DNA from: Loktanella sp. 3ANDIMAR09
GTDB lineage: Bacteria > Pseudomonadota > Alphaproteobacteria > Rhodobacterales > Rhodobacteraceae
NCBI RefSeq assembly: GCF_001420005.1
Contig: NZ_LJAK01000008.1
Location: forward strand, 1 to 64,000
DNA length: 64,000 nt
Reading direction: 5' to 3'
Shown here in pieces: positions 17,704 through 26,898 of the stretch; positions within the stretch are counted from its first letter, which is position 1; every line of letters starts with the position of its first letter. A program made the translations under genes and the position numbers. The notes beneath the pieces are model-generated. The model saw nothing but the letters and a program-made list of their open reading frames with translations. It made no database searches and was not told where the DNA came from.

Positions 17704-18444
17704 TCAAGCGAGGGGTGCTACGCTTAGACCTTTTACATTATGTCTCTTAATCAGTTTGGCGATAAAGCCGCTCGATTTCAGGTCTTCAACCACGTCACGC
17801 AGCCAAATTGCTGCCGCTACATTTTTTTGTGGCGTTCCGACAGCTTGCTGCACGGCGCTGAATTGGCCACTAAGAATGCGTGCGCCGGAAAGGCGTGCAA
17901 CATCCGAGATCAGGCGCGGTCGCAAGCCGGCCAGCACATCCAGCCGCTGATCCACGAATACGTCAAATGATGCGTCAATCGTTTCAGTCCGCACAAGCTC
18001 GGCAAATTGCAAGTTGTTTTCAAGCCAAAGTCCGTATGCGGCACGATCTTTCACCGCGACGCGAACGCCGGGGCGGTCCACGTCGGCTATGATCTTTATT
18101 GGCGATCCGGCGGGGACCAGATAGGTCGCCTCGATTTCGCTATAGGCGGCAGTGAAGGTGATTGTCTCCGCGCGCTGCGGTTCTGCACCGATGTTCCCGA
18201 TGTCCCACTCGTCGTGATCACTTGCGTCTGCCAGTGCGCCAGGAGAAGGATAGGTGACGAACTGCACGGCAACGCCCAGCCGGCGCGCAATTTCTGCAGC
18301 TACGTCCGGCGAGACCCCGACAGGGTCACCATTTTCTGCTTCGCCGGTCACCAACAGAAAGTTGCTGAGATTAATGCCGGCCCGCAGAGTGCCAGTCGGT
18401 GCCAGCTCTGCCAACACGGCTGGATCGATGTCTGAATTGCTCAT
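17704..18444 (-). CDS. Amino-acid-type ABC substrate-binding protein without signal peptide
   Basis: The 246-residue product has the type 2 periplasmic-binding fold of the SBP_bac_3 family. It shows GTLRAGINLSNFLL at the start, GVSPDVAAEIARRLG, EWDIGNIGAEPQRAETI, and AVKDRAAYGLWL. It starts directly with the mature-like sequence after about 13 hydrophilic residues, and no signal peptide or lipobox is present. Its start overlaps the TctE-like kinase stop by 4 nt, so it is the third gene of a regulator-kinase-binding protein operon. A cytoplasmic ligand-sensing role or an accessory role in signalling is possible. Export by another route cannot be excluded. Confidence 0.8.
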   Translation of the reverse strand: MSNSDIDPAVLAELAPTGTLRAGINLSNFLLVTGEAENGDPVGVSPDVAAEIARRLGVAVQFVTYPSPGALADASDHDEWDIGNIGAEPQRAETITFTAAYSEIEATYLVPAGSPIKIIADVDRPGVRVAVKDRAAYGLWLENNLQFAELVRTETIDASFDVFVDQRLDVLAGLRPRLISDVARLSGARILSGQFSAVQQAVGTPQKNVAAAIWLRDVVEDLKSSGFIAKLIKRHNVKGLSVAPLA

Positions 18445-19820
18445 GAATTTAACTCTCTCTTGCGCGGAAGCCGCATTGTGACACTCAGGCCGCGTTCCTG
18501 CGATGTGACAGTCATTTCGCCACCAAAACTATCCGCGACGGCCATCGAAATCGGCAAACCGAGGCCTGTTCCTTCAGATTGGGATACCTGCCCAAAGCGG
18601 GCAATTGCGATGGAAACCTTTTCAGGCGCAATGCCAATACCGTCGTCACTGATCTTGATTCTGATTTCCGTGTCGGTCACGGTGGTTGCAGCGTGGATCA
18701 CTGACAGGCTTTTGCCGCCGTGGGTCAGAGCGTTGTCAAAGAGGTTCAACAGACCCTCGCGCAACAGCACAGGGTCAGCCTGAACGGAGCCTTCCGTTTC
18801 CGAGCGATCAAAGACAAGTGATACACCTTGGCTGGTAGCGCGATCCGAAAGCGTCGCAATGATATCCTCGACGATCGGATTGATCGGAATGACGGGGAAA
18901 TCGGAAACCTTCTTGGGCGTTTTGGCGCGCTCAAACGCCAGAAGGTTATTTGCTAATGCCGAAGCACGACGCGCAGCACCGATTAGAACGTCGGTGCGAT
19001 CCTGGACATCTTGCATAGTCGCGGCAGACTGCACGGCTTCAGACATTGCAAGGACGCCTGCTATTGGATTTCGAAGTTGATGCGCTGCGTTTGAAATAAA
19101 TTCGTCTTTCGTCCGAAAAGTCGCGCTCAGCTCTGATAGCAAACTGTTCAATGTACGAACAATGCCGCGAACCTCGGCGGGCACCGGACGCTGGATCGAA
19201 TGCAATTCCTGCGGAGATCGCTGCGCGATCGCGTCTTGCAAATCCAGCAGAGGACGTAGGCCAAGCCTGACGCCGAACCAGACGATCAGGGCCAGCGCAG
19301 CGACAATGACGGCAATCATTCCGAACGTGCGGCTGGTGCTGTCACCTACGAAACGATCACGAATGGCTGTGTCCTGCCAGACAGTGAATGTGAAATCCCC
19401 TGTCAGCCCGTTGATCGACATCGCGTCGACAAAGCGAAGCACCCGAACAGGATTCCCGCGGTAGGTCGCATAGAAATAGGCCTGACGCTGCCCGTGCAGC
19501 GCTGCGGGATCATCCGGCACGGGCGGAGTTGCATAGCCGGTCACGTAGAAACCGTTTGGTGCATAGACGTGATAAAACACCGGACCGCCGGATGTGTCGC
19601 GCAACAAATCACGCGTGGACGTGCTAAGCGCATCGCCCCCTGACAGCGCCGTATCCCGTGAAATGGCGAGTGCCGTAGACAGCAATGATCTGTCGAACCG
19701 ATCGTTGGCGCGGTCTTGTGCATCCCTGAACGCCAAATTCCCGAGGCCCAGCGAGATCAACATCAAAGGTGTCAGAATGATCAGGATCAGCCGCGTGCGC
19801 AGTGACATTGTCTTTCTCAT
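18441..19820 (-). CDS. tctE: Sensor histidine kinase, TctE family
   Basis: The 459-residue inner-membrane kinase has two membrane helices (about 8-28 and 167-186) flanking a periplasmic domain of about 140 residues that resembles the TctE sensor domain. A HAMP-like linker, a dimerisation/phosphoacceptor box (ISNAAHQLRNPIAG) and an HATPase domain with N box (NLFDNALTH), G1 (DDGIGI) and G2 (GTGLGLPIS) follow. It overlaps the response regulator gene by 4 nt. In Salmonella TctDE controls citrate/tricarboxylate uptake genes. The divergent tctC-tctAB genes make the same logic likely here. Confidence 0.9.
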   Translation of the reverse strand: MRKTMSLRTRLILIILTPLMLISLGLGNLAFRDAQDRANDRFDRSLLSTALAISRDTALSGGDALSTSTRDLLRDTSGGPVFYHVYAPNGFYVTGYATPPVPDDPAALHGQRQAYFYATYRGNPVRVLRFVDAMSINGLTGDFTFTVWQDTAIRDRFVGDSTSRTFGMIAVIVAALALIVWFGVRLGLRPLLDLQDAIAQRSPQELHSIQRPVPAEVRGIVRTLNSLLSELSATFRTKDEFISNAAHQLRNPIAGVLAMSEAVQSAATMQDVQDRTDVLIGAARRASALANNLLAFERAKTPKKVSDFPVIPINPIVEDIIATLSDRATSQGVSLVFDRSETEGSVQADPVLLREGLLNLFDNALTHGGKSLSVIHAATTVTDTEIRIKISDDGIGIAPEKVSIAIARFGQVSQSEGTGLGLPISMAVADSFGGEMTVTSQERGLSVTMRLPRKRELNS

Positions 19821-20488
19821 GGGGTGCTGGCTTGCATACTGTACCCCAATCCGCGTTGCATCTTGATCTCGATATTAAAGGGTTTCAGTCGCCCGCGCAG
19901 TCTTGAAACATAGACCTCGACAACCTGTTCATCCACGTCCGCCCCTGTCCCGTAAACCTTGTCCAAGAGGATCTGTTTGGACACCGTCCTTGTCTGCGCC
20001 ATGAGTAGGGCTTCGAACATCGCGACTTCACGCCGTGGAAGCTCCAGCGGCCCCTGCGGCCCGATGATCTGTCGTGCCTGGGTGTCGAACCGGAGTTCGC
20101 CCAAGGCAAGCGTCTGAACAGGCGCAGAAGCGCCGCGCCGTAGCAACGCCCGCAGGCGCGCACGCAGCTCGGACATCTCGAAGGGTTTGGCCAGATAGTC
20201 GTCAGCCCCAGCGTCCAATCCCTCGACCTTGTCACCCAGCGCGGACCGGGCCGTCAGCATCAGAACCGGGCGCATGTCGCCGCGTCTGCGCATTTCGCGC
20301 AACACGTCCATGCCGCTTTGCCCCGGCAGGTTTACGTCGAGGATCACGATGTCAGCGTCGTCGTCACACAGAAATTGCGCGGCCTCGCAACCGTCAAAGA
20401 TAAGATCGACGGCATGCCCTTCATCCCGCAACACATAAGCGATCCCATTTGCGACCGCTTCGTTGTCTTCGACGATGACAATGCGCAT
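19817..20488 (-). CDS. tctD: Response regulator, TctD/OmpR family
   Basis: The 223-residue regulator has a receiver domain with acidic pair Glu7/Asp8, phosphoacceptor Asp51 (VILDVNLPG), Thr79 and Lys101 (AKPF), followed by an OmpR-type winged helix (about 128-218, with VEVYVSRLRGRL). It is the first gene of the minus-strand operon. It is divergent from tctC across 145 bp (20489-20633), where its binding sites would be expected, although I could not define a repeated site by eye. Phosphorylation by the adjacent TctE-like kinase is inferred from gene order. Confidence 0.92.
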   Translation of the reverse strand: MRIVIVEDNEAVANGIAYVLRDEGHAVDLIFDGCEAAQFLCDDDADIVILDVNLPGQSGMDVLREMRRRGDMRPVLMLTARSALGDKVEGLDAGADDYLAKPFEMSELRARLRALLRRGASAPVQTLALGELRFDTQARQIIGPQGPLELPRREVAMFEALLMAQTRTVSKQILLDKVYGTGADVDEQVVEVYVSRLRGRLKPFNIEIKMQRGLGYSMQASTP

Positions 20489-20633
20489 GTGGTGTGCCTC
20501 TCATAAAAATGCCCGATGCAAGGTTCGCGCAAGTTTGGCGACCTAGCATTAACTGATCAAGCAGGCTGGGAGGGCTGTGCTGATTCTAAAACGTCGCCCT
20601 GAGTAGTCAGGGCAAACTGTCTGGGAGGACAAT

Positions 20634-21725
20634 ATGACACTTATCTCATTTATGCGCGCGGGCGCAATTGGTGCGGCTGCGTTGGGCGCAACGACGGCTC
20701 TGGCCGATGCGCACCGTTTGGATCTGTCCGGCGAAACCGTGGAATGGATCATTCCGTTTTCCGAAACCGGCGGCTCTGCGCGTTGGGCAAACTTTTACGC
20801 CCCCCTGCTGAGCGAAGCTCTGCCTGGTAACCCGACGGTTGTGGTCAAGTTCATGCCTGGTGCAGGTTCGACGACAGGCGCAAACCATTTTCAGGGCCTG
20901 AGCTACGAAGACGGCACAACGCTATTCGGGTCGTCGGGTTCGACACAGTTCCCGTATCTTTTGGGTGATCCGCGGGTCCGCTACGAATATGGCGATTGGC
21001 CAGTTGTGCTGGCATCAGGCACCGGCGGCGTCGCCTATCTGCCGCCAGCCATGGCCGAAGCCTATGCGGCTGATCCAACAGCTCTGAACGACGAAAACTT
21101 TATCTATGGCGCTCAATCAGCGACTGGCCTTGATCTTGTGCCGTTGCTGGCATGGGAAATGCTTGGCCTGAACGTCGAACCTGTGTTCGGGATCGAAGGT
21201 CGCGGTGATGGTCGCCTGATGTTCGAGCGTGGCGAAGCCAATATCGACTATCAGACATCGTCGTCCTATCTGTCTGGCGTCGCTCCGCTGGTCGAGGCCG
21301 GAACAGCAACACCTTGGTTCAGCTTTGGTGCGCTTGATGGCGACGGCAATATCGTTCGCGATCCGACATTCCCCGACATGCCAAGCTTTAAGGAAGTCTG
21401 CGAAGCCAGTCCCGTTTGTGAAACGAGCGGCACGACATGGGACGCCTGGAAAGCCTTCTTCGTGGCGGGTTTCCCGGCACAAAAGATGGTCTTTCTCGCC
21501 AACGGCGCACCTGAAGAGGCTGTCGCGACGTTCACCGAGGCTTTTGCATCGATCAAGGATCGCCCCGACTACGCTGAAATCTCAGAGGCCGCCCTCGGCC
21601 TTTACCCGCAGCTGACGGGTGCAGGCGCAGAGCGCGCCAAATCGGACGCAACGAGCGTTCCGGACGAAGCCCGCGCGTTCGTGCGTGAATGGCTTCAGGA
21701 CAGCTACGGCATCGTTCTCGAGTAA
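20634..21725 (+). CDS. tctC: TctC-type tripartite tricarboxylate transporter binding protein
   Basis: The 363-residue periplasmic receptor belongs to the Bug/TctC family. A signal peptide ends near TTALADA (residue 26). Family segments include VEWIIPFSETGGSARWA, GNPTVVVKFMPGAGSTTGANHF and the C-terminal helical region. It captures a carboxylate and delivers it to TctA/TctB. ATG 20634 has a strong ribosome site (GGGAGGA) 5-6 nt upstream. The protein is longer than the usual 320 residues and has two Cys residues (in KEVCEASPVCETS) that could form a disulfide. The substrate is not readable from sequence. Confidence 0.88.
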   Translation: MTLISFMRAGAIGAAALGATTALADAHRLDLSGETVEWIIPFSETGGSARWANFYAPLLSEALPGNPTVVVKFMPGAGSTTGANHFQGLSYEDGTTLFGSSGSTQFPYLLGDPRVRYEYGDWPVVLASGTGGVAYLPPAMAEAYAADPTALNDENFIYGAQSATGLDLVPLLAWEMLGLNVEPVFGIEGRGDGRLMFERGEANIDYQTSSSYLSGVAPLVEAGTATPWFSFGALDGDGNIVRDPTFPDMPSFKEVCEASPVCETSGTTWDAWKAFFVAGFPAQKMVFLANGAPEEAVATFTEAFASIKDRPDYAEISEAALGLYPQLTGAGAERAKSDATSVPDEARAFVREWLQDSYGIVLE

Positions 21726-21743
21726 CGGCGCCGATGACTGGAA

Positions 21744-21778
21744 CCTCGCCCCGTCTATGGGGCGAGGCTCTCTTTTAT
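21744..21778 (+). terminator. Intra-operon stem-loop with T tract between tctC and tctA
   Basis: A 9-bp perfect stem (CCTCGCCCC at 21744-21752, GGGGCGAGG at 21759-21767) is followed by CTCTCTTTTA. It resembles a Rho-independent terminator but lies inside a likely operon. Partial termination would yield more binding protein than permease, which is common for such transporters. Confidence 0.7.
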
Positions 21779-21797
21779 CTTAACATTGGGGAGTCCG

Positions 21798-23825
21798 ATG
21801 GACGTTTTGGCAACAGCGCTACCCGCGCTCGGCGACGCTTTTGGCATGATACTGCAACCTCATGTCATGGGGTATCTGGTGTTGGGGGTTCTGATGGGCC
21901 TGTGCATCGGGGTCTTTCCTGGGCTTGGCGGTATCGCGGGGCTTTCCCTCCTTCTTCCCTTCATGTTCGGAATGGAGCCGCTGACAGGTCTGGCCCTGAT
22001 GGTCGGCATGGTCGCGGTGGTTCCGACATCGGATACGTTTTCATCCGTCCTCATGGGTATTCCCGGATCCTCGGCGTCGCAGGCCACGGTGCTCGACGGG
22101 TTCCCTATGGCCAAGAGAGGTCAGGCCGCGCGCGCGTTGTCGGCCGCATTTGCATCGTCACTCTTTGGCGGTCTGCTGGGCGCTGCGTTCCTGTCGGTCT
22201 TTATCCTGATCGCCCGTCCGATCGTTCTTTTGTTTCAGACACCCGAACTGTTGATGATTACAATTTTCGGTTTGTCGATGGTCGGTATCCTCGCGGGCCG
22301 TGTCGCGATCAAGGGGATCGCCGCCGCCGGTCTGGGTCTGCTGATCGGGACAATTGGCCAGGGGTCCAGCGCGGGTGCCTTGCGCATGTCGACATTCGAT
22401 ATGCCCTATCTGATGGACGGCCTGAAACTCGTCATTGTTGGCCTCAGCATATTTGCGATTCCCGAAATCGTGGCCTTGCTGCGCCAGGACAAAGCCATTT
22501 CAGACCGCAGAACGATCGGCGGAGGCTGGTTGCTGGGCATCAAGGACTGGTGGACCAACATCTGGTTGTCCGCACGCTGTTCACTGATCGGCGTCATGGT
22601 TGGCGTTATCCCCGGCCTTGGCGGCTCGGTGGTGGACTGGATCGCCTACGGCCACACGGTCCAGACAGCAAAAGACAAATCCCAGTTCGGTAACGGCGAC
22701 GTGCGCGGCGTGATCGGGCCTGAAAGTTCCAACAACGCCAAGGAGGGTGGGGGGCTTGTTCCCACCTTGTTGTTCGGCATCCCCGGGTCGGGTTCCATGG
22801 CGATCTTCATTTCGGGAATTGCCCTGCTGGGCACCGGAAACATCGAAGTCGGACCTTCGATGCTGAAAAACAACCTCGATTTCACCTATGCGATTGTCTG
22901 GCTTTTGGCGCTGGCAAATGTCGTAGGCACCCTGGTATGCATCGCGGCCTCGGGTGGTATTGCCAGACTGACCAACATCCGTTTCGCTCTCTTGGCGCCG
23001 TTCCTGTTCATGATCATCGCCTTCGCGGCATTCCAGTCGCGCCAGTCCATCATGGACCTCGTCGCGCTGTTCGGCATCGGTTTTCTTGGGATCATGCTCC
23101 GCCGCTTCGACTGGTCGCGCCCAGCCTTTTTGATCGGTTTCGTGCTGGCCTCGCCCGCGGAACGCTACACAAACCAGGCCTACCAGATCGCAGCATCGCG
23201 GTTCCGCCGCAGCTTTGAGGATGGCATCGACTATATCTTTAGCCCGATCGTCATTGTGCTGATCATCATCACAATCATCTCCGTCTATGTCGGCCTGAAA
23301 AACGCCAAAAACATCATGGCCGAGGGCGATGTGAACGCAGGTTCCAAGCGCGCGCCATTGCTCTTCCTCCTGGTCATCACGGCCTACGTGGCTTTCGCCT
23401 ACGTCAATGCGTCGCTGATCCCCGACTATGCGCGGATGGACCGGGTTTTCCCTGTATTTGTCGCCACCGTGACACTTGTGTGCCTTGCAATCCTTTTGGT
23501 TCAGATGCGGTTCCTTCCCGACACACATTCGCTGTTCGCCGACCGCGAAGCCCAGGATGCGGACATCAACACCCACGGGCTGTGGTCAACCCTGGCATGG
23601 TTTGGCGGGCTTCTCTTGGGAACGGCAATCGTCGGGTTCATCCTTGCGCTTGCGGTCTTTCTTGTGGGGTTCATCAGGTATCGCGCCCAGAAAAGCTGGG
23701 TGTATGCCGTCGCCTATGGCGCCGCGGGTATCGTCTTCATCTGCGCAATGGCGTGGTCTTTGAACCGCGATTTCCCGCCCGGGCTTTTGCAGCAGTTCGT
23801 GCGACTTCCTTGGCCCCTGGCGTAG
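21798..23825 (+). CDS. tctA: Tripartite tricarboxylate transporter permease, TctA fused to TctB
   Basis: The 675-residue membrane protein starts at ATG 21798, 4 nt after GGGGAG. Residues 1 to about 490 are TctA, with the duplicated motif GVFPGLGG and GVIPGLGGSV, VPTSDTFSSVLMGIPGSSA, and GGLVPTLLFGIPGSGSMA. After a polar linker, residues about 520-675 have the four-helix pattern of the small TctB subunit. TctA and TctB are usually separate genes of about 500 and 150 residues, so this is a natural fusion. It forms the channel for the substrate bound by TctC. The tautomerase gene starts 8 nt after its stop. Confidence 0.9.
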   Translation: MDVLATALPALGDAFGMILQPHVMGYLVLGVLMGLCIGVFPGLGGIAGLSLLLPFMFGMEPLTGLALMVGMVAVVPTSDTFSSVLMGIPGSSASQATVLDGFPMAKRGQAARALSAAFASSLFGGLLGAAFLSVFILIARPIVLLFQTPELLMITIFGLSMVGILAGRVAIKGIAAAGLGLLIGTIGQGSSAGALRMSTFDMPYLMDGLKLVIVGLSIFAIPEIVALLRQDKAISDRRTIGGGWLLGIKDWWTNIWLSARCSLIGVMVGVIPGLGGSVVDWIAYGHTVQTAKDKSQFGNGDVRGVIGPESSNNAKEGGGLVPTLLFGIPGSGSMAIFISGIALLGTGNIEVGPSMLKNNLDFTYAIVWLLALANVVGTLVCIAASGGIARLTNIRFALLAPFLFMIIAFAAFQSRQSIMDLVALFGIGFLGIMLRRFDWSRPAFLIGFVLASPAERYTNQAYQIAASRFRRSFEDGIDYIFSPIVIVLIIITIISVYVGLKNAKNIMAEGDVNAGSKRAPLLFLLVITAYVAFAYVNASLIPDYARMDRVFPVFVATVTLVCLAILLVQMRFLPDTHSLFADREAQDADINTHGLWSTLAWFGGLLLGTAIVGFILALAVFLVGFIRYRAQKSWVYAVAYGAAGIVFICAMAWSLNRDFPPGLLQQFVRLPWPLA

Positions 23826-23833
23826 GTGACAAC

Positions 23834-24922
23834 ATGACCCAGACAGCAATCCCATTCCTGTTCATGCGCGGCGGTACATCCCGAGGGCCATATTTCAATC
23901 GCGCGGACCTGCCCGACGATCGCGACACGCTCGCGCAGGTCCTGGTTGCGGCAGTCGGCTCGGGCCATCCTCTCAATATCGACGGGATCGGCGGCGGCAA
24001 TGCCGTCACGACCAAGGTCGCGATGCTGTCGCTGTCTGACGACGACTGGGCTGATATCGACTATTTCTTTGCACAGGTCAGCGTCGAAGACGGCACGGTC
24101 GATTTCAAACCCACTTGCGGCAATATCCTGAGCGGGGTCGGTCCGGCCGCCATCGAAATGGGATTGGTCAAGGCCACGGGCACCAAGACCCGCGTGAAAA
24201 TTCTGGCCACCAACACCGGCGCGCGGGTTGTCGCCAACGTTCAGACCGCGCCGGACGGCGTTGTCTATGACGGTCGCGCCCAAATTGACGGTGTTCCCGG
24301 AACAGCGGCCCCCGTGGGCTTGCAATTCATGGATACGGTCGGCGGCGCGACGGGGGCCTTCCTGCCCACGGGCAACCTGATCGACACCTTCGAAGGTGTC
24401 GACGTGACCTGCATGGATGTCGCAATGCCTATGGCGATCGCCCGCGCTGATGCCTTTGGGTTGACGGGCTACGAGACCGTCGCCGAATTGAATGAGAACC
24501 GCGATTTTTTCGCCCGGATGGAGGCTGTCCGCATCCAGGCGGGTGAGGCGATGGGCATCAAGGACGTCGCAGCATCCGTGACACCCAAATTCGGTTTGCT
24601 GGCCCCCGCCCGTGACGGCGGTACGGTCGCTGCGCGGTATTTCATGCCCTGGACCGCGCATCCGACCATGGCTGTCACGGGCGCGCAATGTCTCGCGTCC
24701 TGCGTGCTGACACCTGGCACTGTCGCCCAGGGGCTTGCGGCAATTCCGAACGAATCTCCCGCGCCGATCACTTTGGAACATGCCTCCGGCATGATCGACG
24801 TGTTGGTTGACTATGCTTTGAACAATGACGGGATCACCTTGAATTCTGCGGGCCTCGTGCGGACGGCCCGATTGCTTGCGCGGGGCGAGGTGATGGTGCC
24901 GAGACGCATTTGGGAAGGTTGA
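23834..24922 (+). CDS. PrpF/GalD-family tautomerase (4-oxalomesaconate tautomerase-like)
   Basis: The 362-residue enzyme belongs to the PrpF family of proline-racemase fold. It opens with IPFLFMRGGTSRGPYFNRADLP and has GGGNAVTTKVAM and DFKPTCGNILSGVGP, the last carrying a likely catalytic Cys (TCGN). Relatives move a double bond in aconitates: GalD acts on 4-oxalomesaconate and PrpF on 2-methyl-trans-aconitate. ATG 23834 was chosen because it follows the permease stop and begins at the conserved N-terminus. It stands between transporter and dehydrogenase genes, so its substrate is probably an unsaturated tricarboxylate brought in by TctABC. The exact reaction is inference. Confidence 0.87.
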   Translation: MTQTAIPFLFMRGGTSRGPYFNRADLPDDRDTLAQVLVAAVGSGHPLNIDGIGGGNAVTTKVAMLSLSDDDWADIDYFFAQVSVEDGTVDFKPTCGNILSGVGPAAIEMGLVKATGTKTRVKILATNTGARVVANVQTAPDGVVYDGRAQIDGVPGTAAPVGLQFMDTVGGATGAFLPTGNLIDTFEGVDVTCMDVAMPMAIARADAFGLTGYETVAELNENRDFFARMEAVRIQAGEAMGIKDVAASVTPKFGLLAPARDGGTVAARYFMPWTAHPTMAVTGAQCLASCVLTPGTVAQGLAAIPNESPAPITLEHASGMIDVLVDYALNNDGITLNSAGLVRTARLLARGEVMVPRRIWEG

Positions 24923-24923
24923 G

Positions 24924-25892
24924 ATGAAAGTCCATATCCTTGACGATTGGTTTGACACCCTGCGCACCCTGCCGTGCTTTGCCAAACTGGACAGCCATCA
25001 AGTGACGGTGTGGACAGACCACGAACCCGATCCGGTTCAGCTTGCCCAGCGGGTGCAGGATGCCGAATGTCTGGTTCTGTTCCGCGAACGCACGCGGATC
25101 GGTGCAGACCTGCTTGCACGGTTGCCAAAGCTAAAACTGATCAGCCAGAGGTCGGTCTATCCGCATGTGGATGTGGAGGCCTGCACCGAGAATGGCGTCC
25201 TGCTTTGTTCGAACATGGGCAGTGAGACACCGTCTTATGCGGCGGCGGAGATGACGCTGGCGTTGATCCTTGCCAGCTATCGCCAGATCCCGCAGCAGGC
25301 AGTATCGCTGCGGGCCGGGACATGGCAGATGGGCGTGGGACGGACGCTGCGTGGCCGCACGCTGGGTCTTTATGGCTATGGGCGAATAGCGCGGGTCGTT
25401 GCGCAATATGCCAAGGCCATGGGCGTCAACGTGCAATGGTGGGGGTCAGAGGCCGGCCGCGCGCTGGCGGCGGCCGATGGCGAAATCGTTGCGGCATCTC
25501 GTGAGGCATTTTTTGCCACCTCGGATGTGGTCAGTGTGCATGTTCGCCTGAAACCGGAAACCAGGGGGCTGATAACAGCCGATGATCTGGCGGCCATGCC
25601 GGCCCGGTCCCTGTTTGTGAACACCTCACGCTCCGGGCTTGTGGTGCCGGGTGCGCTCGAGGCTGAAATTGCAAAGGGTCGCATCTTTGCGGCCCTGGAT
25701 GTGTTCGACACCGAACCGATGCGCGACCCGGACCATATCCTTGCGACCCACCCCAACGTGTTAGCCACGCCGCACATCGGATATGTCACCGAAGACGAGT
25801 TCAACATGCAGTTCAACGACATTTTCGATCAGATCAACGCTTATGCAGCCGGCGCGCCGATACACATGATCAATCCGTCGATCTGGATCTGA
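24924..25892 (+). CDS. D-2-hydroxyacid dehydrogenase, NAD(P)-dependent
   Basis: The 322-residue enzyme has the two-domain D-isomer 2-hydroxyacid dehydrogenase fold. A Rossmann motif (LGLYGYGRIARVV, near 147-160), the catalytic Arg region (NTSRSGLVV), the Glu region (DVFDTEPM) and the His loop (ATPHIGYVTED) are all present. It would reduce a 2-oxoacid or oxidise a D-2-hydroxyacid. It starts one base after the tautomerase stop, so it belongs to the tct operon. It ends in a 23-bp overlap with the convergent AbrB gene. The substrate is unknown but is probably an intermediate of tricarboxylate breakdown. Confidence 0.88.
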   Translation: MKVHILDDWFDTLRTLPCFAKLDSHQVTVWTDHEPDPVQLAQRVQDAECLVLFRERTRIGADLLARLPKLKLISQRSVYPHVDVEACTENGVLLCSNMGSETPSYAAAEMTLALILASYRQIPQQAVSLRAGTWQMGVGRTLRGRTLGLYGYGRIARVVAQYAKAMGVNVQWWGSEAGRALAAADGEIVAASREAFFATSDVVSVHVRLKPETRGLITADDLAAMPARSLFVNTSRSGLVVPGALEAEIAKGRIFAALDVFDTEPMRDPDHILATHPNVLATPHIGYVTEDEFNMQFNDIFDQINAYAAGAPIHMINPSIWI

Positions 25893-26898
25893 ATAATCGC
25901 GCCGCGAGCGGTGCGCCAAGAATGACCACGAAAATTCGCAAGACGTGATGTGCGATCACAAAGGCCATGTCTGCCCCGACAATGAGCGCCAGAACCGTCA
26001 TTTCCGCCTGACCGCCGGGCGCAAAGGCCAGAAGCGTTTCCATGGGCGGTGCCAGGTCCATCAAATAGATTGCCTCGGCGAAGATCACTGTCAGCACCAG
26101 AAGGATCACACACAAACCAAGGGCTGCGGTAACATCGCGGCGCACTTCTGGCATCGTCACGCCAACGTATTTGGTTCCGACAGTCATCCCGATGAAAAAC
26201 TGGGCCATCCAGATTGCTTCGGCAGGAGGGCGGTGTTGCAAAATACCCAGCAGAGATAGGATTGCGGCAACGATCAGGGGGCCGAGAATGGACGCCCCGA
26301 ACATGCCCACGGCCTTGGCACCGCGCCAACCGACCAGGCCGCAAAGAGCCATCAGCAAAAGTTGGGATGGCGCGATCGACGCCGCGGGCGCGCCGGGCGG
26401 GTTGGACAAGTCAGCATCCCACACACCCTGCAAGATGAAGGGCAGCGCCACGACAATCACCATGACCCGCGTGGCATGGATCAGCGACAGCGCACGCACG
26501 TCACCTCCTGCCTCTTCTCCAAAGGCCAACATGTCCTGCAAGCCCCCCGGCATCGCCGAATAATAGCTGGTCGCGAAATCAAATCCCCAGATTTTCTGGA
26601 AATAGGGCACGCCAATTAAACCAATACTGGCGATCATCAGGGGGATCATGAGCAACGTCGGCCACATTGCGCCCATCGAACCGAGCAAGGCGACCGTAAA
26701 GGTCGCGCCGACCGCGACCCCGAGGATGGACCGCATCGCATCATTGACCAGTTTGTTTCCCTTGAGCGGCACCCCTGCGAGAGCGGCAACCAGGCAGGCA
26801 AAGATCGGCCCGAGCAGCCACGGCAACGGCAGGTTCAACAGCTGGAAAACCACGACACCCGTACCCGCCACTGCATAGGTCAGGCCAAGACGTTTCAT
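25870..26898 (-). CDS. AbrB-family membrane protein (putative transporter/regulator)
   Basis: The 342-residue protein has about ten hydrophobic segments in two homologous halves, the AbrB (ammonia monooxygenase-type) duplication, with LPLPWLLGPIFACLVAA near the N-terminus and AFAPGGQAEMTVLALIVGADMAFV near the C-terminus. The molecular role of the family is not established. It often sits beside carboxylate or TctA-type transporters. Its start overlaps the gntR stop by 4 nt on the minus strand, so regulator and membrane protein are made together. It overlaps the convergent dehydrogenase gene by 23 bp. Confidence 0.85.
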   Translation of the reverse strand: MKRLGLTYAVAGTGVVVFQLLNLPLPWLLGPIFACLVAALAGVPLKGNKLVNDAMRSILGVAVGATFTVALLGSMGAMWPTLLMIPLMIASIGLIGVPYFQKIWGFDFATSYYSAMPGGLQDMLAFGEEAGGDVRALSLIHATRVMVIVVALPFILQGVWDADLSNPPGAPAASIAPSQLLLMALCGLVGWRGAKAVGMFGASILGPLIVAAILSLLGILQHRPPAEAIWMAQFFIGMTVGTKYVGVTMPEVRRDVTAALGLCVILLVLTVIFAEAIYLMDLAPPMETLLAFAPGGQAEMTVLALIVGADMAFVIAHHVLRIFVVILGAPLAARLFRSRSTD

